DNA of 64,000 nucleotides, taken from contig NC_135563.1 of the NCBI RefSeq assembly GCF_964340395.1, positions 21,417,151-21,481,150 of the forward strand. Direction: 5' to 3'. Below, in pieces: positions 13,042-25,262 of the stretch. The DNA is from Glandiceps talaboti. Lineage: Eukaryota; Hemichordata; Enteropneusta; Spengelidae. The notes under the pieces were generated by a model that was given only the letters and a program-made list of their open reading frames with translations, was not told the DNA's origin and made no database searches. Position 1 is the stretch's first letter, and each line of letters opens with the position of its first letter. The position numbers and the translations under genes were made by a program.

Positions 13042-13120
13042 CATTATTATTATTATTTATTTTATTTTATTTATACTCGGTTTAAAAAGTAGCACTGACG
13101 TGCTAATACATCCGAGATGT
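13042..13120 (-). repeat. Retroelement 3' tail with nested hairpin
   Basis: Read on the minus strand: stem CTCGG/CCGAG enclosing a second stem AGCAC-TGAC-GTGCT, then an AAATAAAATAAAATAAATAATAA tail. Many LINE/SINE 3' ends use a hairpin followed by a short A/T-rich repeat. The architecture is the same as at 42010-42095. No coding part is attached. Confidence 0.55.
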
Positions 13121-13660
13121 AAAATATAAATAAAAAATACAGTAAAACCGTCAGTAAGATAAAATACACACCACAATAAAAACTTATATACCAAACAAAA
13201 CAAACCAACAACAAAGACTCAAAAGACTCAGTCAACACTAAAACCTAGAGCTGAAAAATAAAATGATGGAAATCACATTGCGAAAGAGTATTAAGTCGTC
13301 CAACAACACTAAATTACAAGTAAAACATTCCTTTGTCTATTCGACATTATTACATTCCCGCATATGGCAACATATAACATATGGAATGTTGTTTCATCAA
13401 ACACTTTTAATCTGTCAACAGTTACAAGGCGTCTTGAGGTGTCCATCATGAATTCACAGTTCCTAACCATTGGTTATAGGCCACAAGTTATTTCATCAAA
13501 ATGTTCTGATAAGATTTCCTTTTTGATATTAATCATAGAGATTGTATTGATCTTGAGAGTAATGAGATTGATCAAACCAGCTACAAAAGATTACGTTATT
13601 GGCAAGAAGTCATATTACAGACTGGCTGACTGTCTGCCTACCTAAAACATACACACATGT
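13121..13660. other. AT-rich DNA
   Basis: It contains short open frames at 13263-13451 and 13364-13645 (+), with no recognisable product. Confidence 0.4.
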
Positions 13661-13687
13661 GTACATACACACATACGCACGTACGCA

Positions 13688-13749
<62 letters not shown>

Positions 13750-13921
13750 TACATACATCCATCCATCCATCCATACATACATACATACATACATACATAC
13801 ATACATACATACATACATACATACATACATACATACATACATACATACATACATACATACATACATACATACATAAACTGTTGAACAAATATCCAAATAA
13901 ACTGTTGAACAAATATCCAAA
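13661..13921. repeat. Compound (GCAC)(CA)(CATA) microsatellite plus 24-bp duplication
   Basis: ACGC/GCAC units pass into (CA)n, then CATC and (CATA)n to about 13875. This is followed by two tandem copies of a 24-base unit containing CTGTTGAACAAATATCCAAA. Confidence 0.95.
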
Positions 13922-13989
13922 ATATTCTTTTATTTAAGTCACTAACTTAGGTCGTCTTCTGTTTGAGTTGGTCACATACCCGCACTGAC

Positions 13990-14059
13990 TTAGGCATTCA
14001 GTCTGTATGTGACAATTATATGAGTTAGGCATTCAGTCTGTATGTGACAATTATATGAG
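13990..14059. repeat. 35-bp tandem duplication
   Basis: Two identical copies of a unit beginning TTAGGCATTCAGTCTGTATG. Confidence 0.95.
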
Positions 14060-14930
14060 TTGACTCAACATGATAACGTTCTGCAGGTGAGTAATTTTGC
14101 TGTAAATGTTTGTTTTAATCAACACTTTCAAAAGATGTACGCTTTTTATGAAAAACACTGTTTTTGAGTTGATAGAGTATACCTTGTATTTATAAATTGA
14201 GCGGAAACCGCTTCTTTCAATTCTTGTACTGTAGTGACATTTACAATCGCTCGTCGGGAAGGGGGAGGGGTAGGGGGTTTAGTAAGATTATTTCATATTT
14301 AATATACAGTTTCATTTTTTTATGAACATACTGAGATTTAACCTTTCTTCTAGAACACGTTCCTTGAATTGCTGCTGCAACATGTGGTGAATTGATCAAT
14401 GTTAGATTAGTTGAAGTAATGGTTTCTTGTATTGAAATCGGCAATCATAGATGGTGTGTAACTAAGATAGCCCATTCTGTTGGTTGTTGTCTCAGTCTAT
14501 GAGCAATCTCAGACCACTAAGCAACAGCGTGAACTTTCGGTGGTCATTTGTGGCGAGCTAGTAAGTTAATTAAAATGCAGAACAGAATACCATAATCCAT
14601 ATGATACTCGATAGAACAAGAAACGTCTGACGTATATATCAAATGGCTCTTATGATGTTGTCATGAATTCATAATTTAATTACTGTGTTTGGGTTCAGAC
14701 ATGACACTACTTATAATTAAACCTGTCGCCAAACACCTAGTTAGAGATATGAATATGACTCACATGGATGTCAAGACAATAGGTACAATAATATCGTATG
14801 TCTGGAGATGTCATTCAGTATCCTTTCTTTCATCTCCATGACGCTCATACTTATGCATGGCATATTGTTATCTAAAAAGCACATCTCATATGCGTGACTT
14901 ATTGTAATTTAATTATTGTAACGACCATAG
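14060..14930. other. Unassigned DNA
   Basis: No gene seen. A stretch containing AATTACTGTGTTTG and GTTCAGACAT at about 14675-14705 recurs at about 15127-15155, flanking the GC-rich block below. Confidence 0.4.
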
Positions 14931-14931
14931 C

Positions 14932-15063
14932 GTCGCAGAGATTCAGCACTTGGCTTTTGACCGTCGAGCTGTGAGCATCTGAGTCGACTTCTAGCGCTGA
15001 CCTTGGAGGAAGGCCGTTTTAGGCCGAACTCGTCAGGGCTTTGACAAATAAAGTCTATGGTTC
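14932..15063 (+). repeat. GC-rich retroelement-3'-end-like block
   Basis: A block clearly richer in GC than its surroundings, bounded by the short inverse ends CCATAG and CTATGG. It contains the hairpin-forming AAGGCCGTTTTAGGCC and ends with TTGACAAATAAAGTC, which includes a polyadenylation signal. It may be the 3' end of a non-LTR element or a short insertion; no coding part is seen. Confidence 0.35.
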
Positions 15064-15387
15064 AAGATACACAACATACATCGTCTCGTATGCAGTTTAC
15101 GATCATTTTACTACAAGCCTTGTTCGTAATTACTGTGTTTGTGTTCAGACATAACAATGTAGTCAGTAATTCCGTTCTTCAGACTTGTTTAAAAAAATAC
15201 TGACTACATTTGTTATTAACTATTTATCCAGAAATCTAAATTTATAGAGACATTTCGAAATAATTCATATATGTAGTAAGTGATATTTATCCGACACTTC
15301 TATATGACGGATTGTTGAACACAAGAGTGGATTATGTTCATGACGTCAGTAAAGCAAACATAAATCCGAGGAAATAAGAAGTCAAAC

Positions 15388-15390
<3 letters not shown>
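15064..15390. other. Unassigned DNA
   Basis: Nothing supported beyond one copy of the direct repeat described for 14675-14705. Confidence 0.35.
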
Positions 15391-15393
<3 letters not shown>

Positions 15394-15440
<47 letters not shown>

Positions 15441-15551
15441 ATGTATGTATGTATGTATGTATGTATGTATGTATGTATGTATGTATGTATGTGTGTGTAT
15501 GTGTGTATGTATGTATGTATGTATGTATGTATGTATGTATGTATGTATGCA
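15394..15551. repeat. (GT)n(GTAT)n microsatellite
   Basis: GT repeats are followed by a long GTAT tetranucleotide run with one GTGTGT interruption. Cys/Val/Met-rich frames across it are artefacts. Confidence 0.97.
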
Positions 15552-15646
15552 TATTGTGTGAACACAAATGAGACGGTTTCAATGTATAGATCCGTAGAAC
15601 TGTATATGAATTTGTCATCTTATGCAAATAATTTTCTGGAAAACAT

Positions 15647-15660
15647 ACACACACGCGCGC

Positions 15661-15711
<51 letters not shown>

Positions 15712-15728
15712 ACAAATATGTGTATATA

Positions 15729-15806
<78 letters not shown>
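15647..15806. repeat. (AC/GC)n(CA)n(AT)n microsatellite
   Basis: ACACGCGC units pass into GCAC, (CA)n and a long (AT)n run. Confidence 0.97.
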
Positions 15807-15808
<2 letters not shown>

Positions 15809-16770
15809 GTTCACAAACTAAGACAATACTTTGTTACGTCAAATCATACTTATTTTCGGATTACATATTTACCGCATATAAAGACAAGTTTGACCATGTG
15901 AGCACTGAGCACCCGCTTTCGTTTTATGTAGATATAAGCCACCACCACCCCCTCCCAAACACACACGTGACATCCGTTCATTAACAAACATCTCTTATCA
16001 TTTATTCTTGAAATACAACTGACAATACTTTGCCACCTCGTCGAATGTGACATTGCTATAAACGCAAGCAACCAGCTGAACGGTTTATAATTCATTTGAT
16101 ATGACTATTATCGTCCCAAAAAACCTGAAAACAAAATCTGTGATCAGATATTTTATTCTGATTATACGGAATATAATTCGAAATATCGCGAACTTCATGT
16201 AATTGAGTGGTACGTACAAACTATCTGAAATTATCTGCTTAAGTTGAATTTATGTACTGTGCGCTGAAACCACAATTACGTCGCATCATTAGAGGAAGCA
16301 GTATTGCTTGTAGCTTTGGGGTTATAATGTCCTTTCCTCGTTTTCTGAATAGGTCAACATTTATTAAAAATGTAGCGTTGAAATTTGCGATCACGAGTTT
16401 TTCCGAAGACAATCTGGTTTGTCCCTTTAGCAATGTTTGCAAAGTACAAATAGCTTCTGCTATAATACATCCAGCCTGAAGCAAGAGCCGCTAGTTATTC
16501 CTTTCCTACTTAATCCGAAACGAATCCGGTTTCGGAACGTCTCATTATAGATGCAAACAACCCAAAACACTTAATCTACCTCGTCCTGTTTCACTTTAAA
16601 TGCTTGGAAGATGCTATCAGTTTACTAGGCAACGGTTTTTGAAATGTAACGTAACCAGTTGCATTCGTTATTTCTTGGCTTAAAGTACTACTGATTCTCA
16701 TTTAATATGCCATGACATGTACATGACACTTGGGCTCCCCATTTTTAGTCCCTTAGGGATTCTGTCGTTT
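15807..16770. other. Unassigned DNA
   Basis: Overlapping open frames of 75-81 codons occur on opposite strands at 16239-16484. Neither resembles a known family. Confidence 0.4.
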
Positions 16771-16776
16771 TTAAGC

Positions 16777-16843
<67 letters not shown>

Positions 16844-16936
16844 ATGTCTGTCTGTCTGACTGTCTGTCTGTCTCTGTATGTATGTATGTATGTATGTATG
16901 TATGTATGTATGTATGTATGTATGTATGTATGTGTG

Positions 16937-16999
<63 letters not shown>

Positions 17000-17031
17000 A
17001 TGTATGTACATGTATGTATGTATGTATGCTA
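16777..17031. repeat. Compound (CTGT)(GTAT)(GT)(CGTG) microsatellite
   Basis: (CTGT)n to about 16855, (GTAT)n to about 16932, GT and CGTG units, then GTAT again. Confidence 0.97.
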
Positions 17032-18057
17032 TTGGGTTCCACGTTATTGTTAACATCTATAGTACGATCTCTTTAAACAAATAAGCACACAGTACAGTAT
17101 AACACATTTATTAAAAGGTACGTATTGATAATCATCACAATATAAAACCAATGAACAGACCTATCAGTTATTCCCATTTACGTTTTTTCAACTTGAAAAC
17201 GCGTGCACACATCTGTATTTGGTAGCATTTTTACTGAAAGATATATTTAGACACAATTCACCGTAAAGTCAATATGCGAGTTAGCAAAACATGGAAGACC
17301 TTTTATGGATCATTTGGGTAAAATATGCAACCTTTAAACAGCAACTGAAAAGAAATAAAGCACACACGTCCTAAAACGAACATATAAAGATGCTAAGCTT
17401 GTAAATGCTTTAATATAAAATGTTCCATTAAGTGTTTTTAAAAAAAAAGACATTCCAAACATGTAAGACGAGCTTACACACCACATTTACAGTAAGGCAG
17501 ACAAACAGATGCCTGAAAATTGACTTTGGTATCAATTGCTTTCTTCTCATAATAAGAAAGATGACGTCAACGGCAAAATGGCACTCATTTATGTGAATAG
17601 TGTACGATTCTTTGAATTTCAATTATAAAAGCATCAATGTATATATTATTACTAGTATTTCAAGGAGAGATCAATATGGCTGGGACATCGAGAACATTTA
17701 AACTACGGTTTTTGGTATTGATATGAACAGACGCCAAGCTTTACATGCGGACGAAAAAAGAATGAAAATATCGAATTTCTTCTAATAATTTGCTGAATGT
17801 CAAAGATTAAAGGTGATAGCATGTAGTTTGAGAGATCAAAGGGCCACCAAACAGCGGAGGCAGAGGAAATAAACAATCAACTGTGTTTGAAAGTAACGCT
17901 AACTAACGGGACGATTTGTGTGTTTTTAATCATCGTAACACGAACTGTTTGATTTGTATCTTGTAAGAGTATACGTAACGACTATTGATGAACACTACTG
18001 CATGAATACATACATGTGACAAGTGATCAAAAGATAGGTCTGCATCACTATAATGGT
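17032..18057. other. Unassigned AT-rich DNA
   Basis: No coding frame, repeat or RNA that I can support. Confidence 0.4.
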
Positions 18058-18058
<1 letters not shown>

Positions 18059-18151
<93 letters not shown>

Positions 18152-18205
18152 CGCTCTGCCACTGCGGTATAGAGCACTGTCTTAGCAGATTGATACTCAC
18201 CGAGT

Positions 18206-18250
<45 letters not shown>
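18059..18250. repeat. (AT)n pair around a 57-bp core, then (AC)n
   Basis: A 90-bp (AT)n run, a non-repetitive core with GCTCTGCCACTGCGG and ACCGAGTTATAT, a second (AT)n run, then (AC)n. The junction (reverse complement ATATAACTCGGTGAGT) resembles the AACTCAGT junction at 7145 and 45013, so this may be another AT-microsatellite-bearing element. Confidence 0.7.
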
Positions 18251-18252
<2 letters not shown>

Positions 18253-18506
18253 TTTTTGTCATAAAACCTTAGCATTTTGGTTTTTGAGACACACACAATT
18301 CTTGTTTGAGACACACTGAATCCTGGTCATATGAGCTTAGCATTTGACGTTTTATGCTACAATTTACTCAAACACAGAACACATCAAAAGATGCGTTAGT
18401 CGGAGGTGACTTCTTCAAAGCATCCTGCTTTACACACTGTTACAATTTCGTGTGGTGTCTAAGACACACTAACTTCTGGTCTGTCGAACAGGGTAAATTG
18501 TTGACA

Positions 18507-19046
18507 TTAACTCTCAAATGCTAAGCATTTATGACCATCAAAAGATGCCGCTTTCAACGATGAAGAGAGCGCTCGAGCAGTCAGTACACGTCTACGCGAT
18601 GTCCAGTGTTTTCGGTGACCATCCCGCTTTCCACTGATGTTTCTCGTGTCTCCTTTTTCACCCCTCTCTCGCTGTGTCTTTTCGTAGAGTACGTGTACAC
18701 GTCCAGTGTCTACATCAAATTTAAAAAAGTGGTGTATGATACGCTCAAACTTCAATGATTCTTCATCCAAATTAGATGGTACTCTGCCGTGATAGTAGTC
18801 CTGCTTGCATACGGAGTAAGTCGTCCCCTGAGCGAAACGCGTACACCGTCTGTGAGCATGACTACCGTGAAAGTGACTCTTCAAAATCGCAATATCACAA
18901 TTTACGACCTGTTTTCTTGGTCGCGGTCCAATGGATGTTTCGCATCTCGTCGGCCATCTAGGTCCGTGGAATCGTAAAAAGGGGTACTTTTTCAGATCAC
19001 CCTCCGAGAATATGGGTCTCTCTCTCATGATGACAAAAAATTTCAA
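18507..19046 (-). CDS. Orphan 179-codon open frame (doubtful)
   Basis: This is the longest non-repetitive open frame after the receptor gene. It starts at an ATG and is rich in Arg, Lys and His, with no signal peptide, membrane span or motif that I recognise. The block has a higher GC content than its neighbours, which makes chance open frames likelier; two frames on the opposite strand (18776-18961 and 18789-18977) are also open. No splice-site or promoter evidence ties it to a transcript. It could be a lineage-specific single-exon gene, an exon, or chance. Confidence 0.2.
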   Translation of the reverse strand: MKFFVIMRERPIFSEGDLKKYPFLRFHGPRWPTRCETSIGPRPRKQVVNCDIAILKSHFHGSHAHRRCTRFAQGTTYSVCKQDYYHGRVPSNLDEESLKFERIIHHFFKFDVDTGRVHVLYEKTQRERGEKGDTRNISGKRDGHRKHWTSRRRVLTARALSSSLKAASFDGHKCLAFES

Positions 19047-19393
19047 AACATTCGAAATGTAAATCGCCCTAAACTAATTAACCAATATCCATAACAAGGC
19101 GAAGTATAGAACACTACTTTGTTGACATATATGTGATCGGTCGAACTCGATAAAGAAGTGTTGACTTGAAACATATGGTTGCCAGTCACTACATATCAAA
19201 TATAAATATATCATATCTAAACTCTTTTATTTATCTCTAGCCTAACACAAAAACGGTTTTAAGAAATACCAACTGTGCGATTTTGTCAGGTTTGAGACAA
19301 TATTTTGGAAAGGTAGAAAAGACAAATACTGCTGTGTACTCGACTCAGTCGTTTATGTGACGTTCAAACTATTTTCTCGAGTGATTGTACTCA

Positions 19394-19680
19394 ATCTCAG
19401 TATAGTACCCGGCCTGTCTGCTGGTCTATCTCAGTATAGTACGTACCTGGCCTGTCTGATGGTCTATCTCAGCATAGTACCCGGCCTGTCTGATGGTCTA
19501 TCTCAGCATAGTACCTGGCCTGTCTGATGGTCTATCACGGTATAGTACCTGGCCTGTCTGATGGTCTATCTCAGCATAGTACCTGGCCTGTCTGATGGTC
19601 TATTTCAGTATAGTACCCGGCCTGTCTGATGGTCTATCTTAGTATAGTACCCGGCCTGTCTGATGGTCTATCTCAGTACC
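19394..19680. repeat. 34-bp minisatellite, 8 units
   Basis: Eight tandem units plus a partial one, consensus containing CAGTATAGTACC and GGCCTGTCTGATGGTCT. One unit has a 4-base insertion (GTAC duplicated). Units are about 90% alike. Confidence 0.95.
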
Positions 19681-21425
19681 CTTAACCTTAAGCAAAAACA
19701 TAAATATAATATATTTACGTAAGTATTACGTCAGAAGCACAGATCGCTAACTGACTGAGCATTTAAAAGAATATAGTTATACAGAGCAATGAGCATGTAC
19801 ATCCGGAAAGCTCGATAATGACAGGAATTCAGGAACTCGTTCATTGTTTTATGTAAGTTATTGGTTATAGGCAGTAATATTCTATTTCAGATACCGAGCA
19901 TTATTCTGAGTCTTTTTGAATTCTAACTGTACTTTACTCTTCAAATCCTAAATCCTTTTAAGCCAACTATTAAATCAAGTGAATGGTTACATTAGATGAT
20001 ATCGGTGGAAATCAGTCTATTTATATGATATCGGTAGTGACTTAGAATCAGTCTAAAATACTTGCAATTATTGATACATCATACGACCTAGATATTTGCA
20101 CGGACGTAGAATTCGCCAGGAGCCATAATTATTTTTTTTAATCCTTTTTATTATGTGAATCAGACTCGAGGCCCACAGAGAAGCATAAAAAGTAGTAATT
20201 GCAAATCTGTGTCCTCTATATCAGCTAGAATAAAATCCTGATTAAAAACCTCATCTGTCACTCGATTTTTAATCATTAAACGGCTCGCAATGTCATTCTG
20301 AACGTTCATCTTATTAGACTCCTATTCAACGAATGTGTGACCTTCAACCTTATATCTATTAAATTGCTTTAATAACTGATCATGACACTTCTAGTCCGTA
20401 GGGACTATTTCACTGACATTTCATGTATTCCCATCCAAGTAACACTTTCCACTGCACTGACATACAACAGACTAAGTAAAGCTGACTTCATAGGGAAAAA
20501 AACACTATTATTAAGGTACTGAAACTCTAATCACAGATTTGAAACTGTGTTCCGTTACTAAAACTCGCAAGGTCTCTAACATAACATCGGAATGGATAGT
20601 CTAAGAGTCAAAATGTCTTCATTTCATGTGGTAACGGAAACATTGAACTATATTGTATGACATGTTCGTGTTAACTGAAAGTTTAATTTGTGTTAAGTTA
20701 AATACCCCTTTTATTGAAAGAAAACGTATTAAGAAAATGCATGGTTTATTACACTTTCTATTGTATAATGAACTTTTCTTAGTTGTTGAATGTCTGAGAA
20801 ACTGTAAAAATTGCAGGGTTATTTTCCCAATACAAAAAAAGATTAAAAAAATCCCAAAAACATACATATACCTTATCACGGTGTGTGTCCTACAATTGAA
20901 ACACAAGCCTTACTAAAACATGTAAGAGAGATTTGCAAAACATTGCCGCAATCGGTTTTACATTCATTGTTTACAATTTGCTGTAAAAATCTCATGGGAA
21001 ATATTGTGACGTGATTGACAGCGACAATGTAAATATGTGAAATTTACCTCGGGAACATAAGAGACTCAAAGTTCTCTTGCTTGACGTTATGTCAACCCCA
21101 TTAGAGATTGCAACCGCCGTCGGGCACCATATGTACGTAATATCTTAATGGGAAGAGGTGTACACTCAGAAGGTTCGTTTGATAAATTGTCTCGGTGAGG
21201 CTACTTATGTACTGATAAAATCGTCCCCTAGCACAAAGTAACTATTCAATTTTGAAAGAGAATCGAAAAAATGCTTTGTGGCATAATACTCGTAACTAAC
21301 ACTAAACGAATTGACTACAATCAAACAAGCAAACACACATATATTTGCCACTGAAGTGGCCATATATGGATGGCAAACTGGTATTTATTTTGGATTTTTA
21401 ATTTATATAAAATAGCTTTCAGGAT
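19681..21425. other. Unassigned AT-rich DNA
   Basis: Opposite-strand open frames lie at 20619-20916. No recognisable product, repeat array or RNA. Confidence 0.4.
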
Positions 21426-21570
21426 TTCCTAGGGGGGGGGGGAGAACAATGTTAAACAGCATGGACCAGTAAGGCCACGTAAACAATGTAGTGAGTTCCT
21501 GATAACCCGGCCGGTTCTAGTTCCGCCGACCCTAAAATTTTTTTTCAAAATTGTGACAATTTACTTTTAT
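21426..21570. repeat. Repeat-like block with G12 run and CCGGCCGG palindrome
   Basis: A run of G's is followed by AACCCGGCCGGTT and TTCCGCCGACCCTAAAATTT. The composition is abruptly unlike the flanks and suggests a transposon end, but no second copy lies in this window. Confidence 0.3.
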
Positions 21571-21949
21571 TTCCCTGTAGATTTTCTTGAAGTATCTTTA
21601 CTTACTTTTTTACAATCACATGCCAAAGAAAACCCGTTACGATGTTATTTCAGCCTGTACAGTTTTTAAAATTGTTTATCCACGTGTTGATCCATGCTGG
21701 GTATAGGAGTTCATTTGCTGAATGATTATCCAGTTGCCTATCCAGCCCTGTTGTTAATAAAAATGACCTACCTACCCGATTTTCTGAAGTCATGTTATCG
21801 AAACAAGCGTGTTTTTTGCCTGACTTGAAGGAGCTAAAATATGGTGTAAAAGGTTTGTTTATTGTACGTACAATAACAAACATTTTGTACATGTTTTATC
21901 TATTAATTTATTTTTGTAATTCTTTGCATTAGAAACAAGGATAGACATT

Positions 21950-22045
21950 GTTTTATCAAGTAGGAAAGTATAGTTGAGTTGTTTTATCTGTTGGAAATCC
22001 AAAGTAAATACCCAATTCTCATCCATATGGCCACTTTTAAGAGAT
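21950..22045 (+). repeat. Copy of the 5645-5770 dispersed repeat
   Basis: It shares TTGTTTTAT and CTCATCCATATGGCCACTTT with 5720-5765, so a second, more decayed member of that family ends here. Confidence 0.5.
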
Positions 22046-22122
22046 GCATAATATTCATTACATATCTATGAAATGTTTAGTGCCACAGTTAAAGAGTGAT
22101 TTCTACCAAATTCTATATAAGT

Positions 22123-22478
22123 CAGTATCGTAGCCTGTGGGGGGGGGCAAGGGGGGCAGCTGCCCCCCCCCCCCCCCTGAGATTTTGGAAAAAAGAAAGA
22201 AAAAAGCTACTTTTTGAATACATAGCGATGCTACTAACATCGTTATTTACGTGACGATTCCTAGCATGCGCGATTTCAATGGATAGTTCACTAAAGTGAC
22301 TGTACACTGACTCATGGCTAATATGTATCTTATATCGCTATTGTACGCTGGCTTAACTTTGAATTAAAATGTGTCCAGTTAAAAATTGTAACATTTTGCA
22401 GCAAATTAACATTTTATTTGCGCGGGAAAGTACAAAAGAAGTGCGCACATGCACATGCATTTTCTGCACAGTCAAGCA
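22123..22478 (+). mobile_element. Truncated sister of the 35058 DNA transposon
   Basis: It begins CAGTATCGTAGCCTG, then a G run, the palindrome GGGGGGCAGCTGCCCCCC and a C run. It then follows the first 360 bases of the element at 35058-36624 nearly base for base (for example TGAGATTTTGGAAAAAAGAA and GACGATTCCTAGCATGCGCG). Similarity stops near 22478 and no right terminal repeat follows, so this is a 5' fragment or internal-deletion copy. Confidence 0.8.
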
Positions 22479-22529
22479 GTCCACACTGAGTCACGATCAA
22501 AAAATAGCTGCCATGTGAATATTATATAT

Positions 22530-22680
22530 ATATGGGAGGGGGGGGGGGTCATCATGTTTTAGAATTAAGTGATAGGGGGTGTCAGCCTGTTTTTTGTTTT
22601 ACAGATAGGAGGGTCAGTAACTTTTTTGTCGGCCCAATTTAAGAATCCACCGCCCCCCCCCCCCCAGGCTGAAGAAACTG
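22530..22680. repeat. G-run / C-run bounded repeat-like block
   Basis: It runs from a G11 tract (about 22540) to a C13 tract (about 22652) followed by AGGCTGAAGAAACTGACC. The two homopolymers are mutually complementary, so the ends can pair. It is probably another non-autonomous element. Confidence 0.35.
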
Positions 22681-22998
22681 ACCGGTCCCTTATCTTCTTT
22701 AATTATGTAAGCTGAATATTACTACAGACAATCAATACAGTATGATTTTGAGCATGTCACGTGTTTTAAAACAACTATGATATTCCACTCATGTAACTAA
22801 GGCAACATCTATTTCCGTGGCAGGTATTCCCGGAAAATAGCTAATACCCCTTAGTCCTTTGGGACGCTAACATGACCTTGGAATAGTTACGTAATATTAT
22901 ATTTAATCATGTTCATGTATTAAAAAAAATACACAATTCACAGTGTTATATATACGTGGTGTATTTCTATTGTCATTAAACTTATATATCAAATTTAC

Positions 22999-23335
22999 AG
23001 GAGAAATCATGGTGTTGCCTTGGTGTTTTACTTATGTGGCATGGTATATTTTACACAGACAGACAACTTCAAATGCAAAAGAAACAATTATTTTGAATTG
23101 AACAAGTTACTATGTTAATTATCAGTTCGAAAGTAAACAATTGAAGCCATCAAAATCATCAAATCCATGTTTTCAGCAGAAGCTTGTTTCTGTAAAAGAA
23201 TAGCAATGCTTATATCACGTTTCAATGTAATTGGACAAAGGATTCTGCTGTGTATTGTGTCACTCTGGAAGTGAAATATCCATCAGTGAAACACCAAACC
23301 AACATCATTTCTCGCGAACTCGCGATGTTACACAT
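22999..23335. repeat. Dispersed repeat, copy 1
   Basis: It aligns with 41660-42135: ACAGGAGAAAT, TTGCCTTGGTGTTT versus TCGCCTAGGTGTTT, AGACAACT, AATTATCAGTT, ATAGCAAT and GAAACACCAA keep the same order. Identity is roughly 75-80%. No coding frame spans either copy. Confidence 0.7.
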
Positions 23336-23339
23336 TAAA

Positions 23340-24495
23340 CACAGCCATGTGCCTATGTACGAATAGATGTTACCCCCCCCCCCAATATTTTTCTTCATTC
23401 CGCCAAGGAAAATACGAATGACTTAAGGGGCCTTCTCACTACGAGTCGCTAGAGGAGTACTGGCTAAACCCTTAAGATATCAGACTAAGTGTTTTCCAGG
23501 TGAATGAAGAGAAATATTGGAGGGTAACAAAATTATACCAGCGCCAGTAATACCAAAGAAATAATTGAGGAAAGTAATGGCAATGTTGAACATTTTGATT
23601 CACATTGCGAACACAGCAGAATCACTGACGTAGACACGCATTGACATGACAGAACGACCAGGGTATTTAGTCCATATTTTCTATTAAACTAGGCTCGTAC
23701 ATTGTATACTGTTTAGAAAAGCCGTTGATACGTAATTGACAAGTTTATTTGAACAAAACAAAATCTGATACTTCCTATAGCTGTTTAAACGCCTATACAT
23801 CTCGGTTGTCTAAATATCCATTGCAATCTTCATAGGATCTCGTTATCGAAATGGATTCACACTTTCACTATGAGTAATGATAAATGTTTAAATGAGAATC
23901 GTGTTTTGTTCCAGACGTTCGTTTTTAGGTTGATACAGCAAAAGGGTAAGCTTTAAAGTTCCCATTACGATGATTACTTTCTCGAGAACGGAAATCACTT
24001 GAGAAAAGAGGAAATAAAATACCTTGCTATTCTCGTGAAAAAGTAATACTTTCACGTGCGTAGATATTGAAGTGCTTTCTTTTGAAGCGTAGGTAACATT
24101 AACAGGAAAGCTACAATGCTTCCAAACATTCACATCTATTTGCAATTGTATTGTCGTGAATTACATTTATTGATTCTTATTTTGTGTTCTACGTTGTTTC
24201 CGTTACTAGTTGGAACACGCATTCATATAAAGTACAGAGTTCACAGAGTTCACAGTACAACCTACTACTTTCTTGTATTGTCATTACTATCACTGTTGTT
24301 TTCGAACCCCTTTCAATTGTGAGTCAACCACATGTATGTAGTGCTTTTATTTTGGATTACATGTATCAATAAAGAATTACCTATAAAAAATAACACAGTG
24401 GGAAACAGCATAGACGAAGTCCTTTGCAATGATCAATTTGTGTTTGTCAGTTTATTTTCAAATCTCTTCCCATGCGTATATAAGCTTATATCTTT
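23340..24495. other. Unassigned AT-rich DNA
   Basis: A C10 run occurs at about 23373. Small open frames at 23888-24145 (-) and 24116-24372 (+) are not recognisable. Confidence 0.4.
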
Positions 24496-24499
24496 AGGT

Positions 24500-24650
24500 G
24501 TTTTTGTTTTGTTTTGTTTTTTATTTATGAGTTACAAAACCGGACTTGGTCTATGTTATTCAAATAGTAACATAGTAAAGTTGTTTTATTCATGGACTTT
24601 CCAAAATAATTCCATATTCATATGGCTACTTTATAACGAATGTTTCAGTT
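24500..24650 (+). repeat. Weak third copy of the 5645-5770 repeat
   Basis: TTTATGAGTTACAAAA, GGACTTGGTCTATGTT, TTGTTTTATTCATGG and CATATTCATATGGCTACTTT match the 5645-5765 arm in order. Confidence 0.5.
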
Positions 24651-24841
24651 TTGTTATACTGTTTTGCCTGGTCTTCCCTTAAAGCACTTGCTTGGCGTTC
24701 TAAACGATAATATTATAGACTGTAGCACCACCCAGTATGAATTGTCCCAATTAACTTTTCCATCATTCGAAAGTTCGTTTCATTGATGTGTTATATTAAA
24801 GTTTTTAATTATGTTAATTAATGCCTGACTACCTGTCTGCC

Positions 24842-24896
24842 ATATCGCCAGCCTGTCCGCCCGCCCGCCGTCTGTCTCTGTGTCTGTACATGTCTG

Positions 24897-24928
<32 letters not shown>

Positions 24929-25094
24929 GCTAGCTAGCTAGCTATCTAGCTAGCTAGGTATCTAGCTATCTGCCTGCCCGCTTGCCTGCCTGCCTGCCTG
25001 CCTGCCTGCCTACCTGCCTCTCTATCTGTCGGCCTGCCTGCCTATATATCTGTCTGTCTGTCTGTCTGCCTGCCTGCCTGCCTGCCTGTCTGCC

Positions 25095-25147
<53 letters not shown>

Positions 25148-25161
25148 GCCTGTCTGTCTGC

Positions 25162-25199
<38 letters not shown>

Positions 25200-25262
25200 G
25201 AATGTATGCATGTCTGTCTATCTGTTTATCTATCTGTAAGCTGTCTGTCTATTTCTCTTTCT
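24842..25262. repeat. Compound (CTAT)(GCTA)(CCTG)(CTGT) microsatellite
   Basis: A 0.4-kb patchwork of tetranucleotides that differ by single bases. The longest pure block is (CTGT)n at about 25087-25200. Confidence 0.97.
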
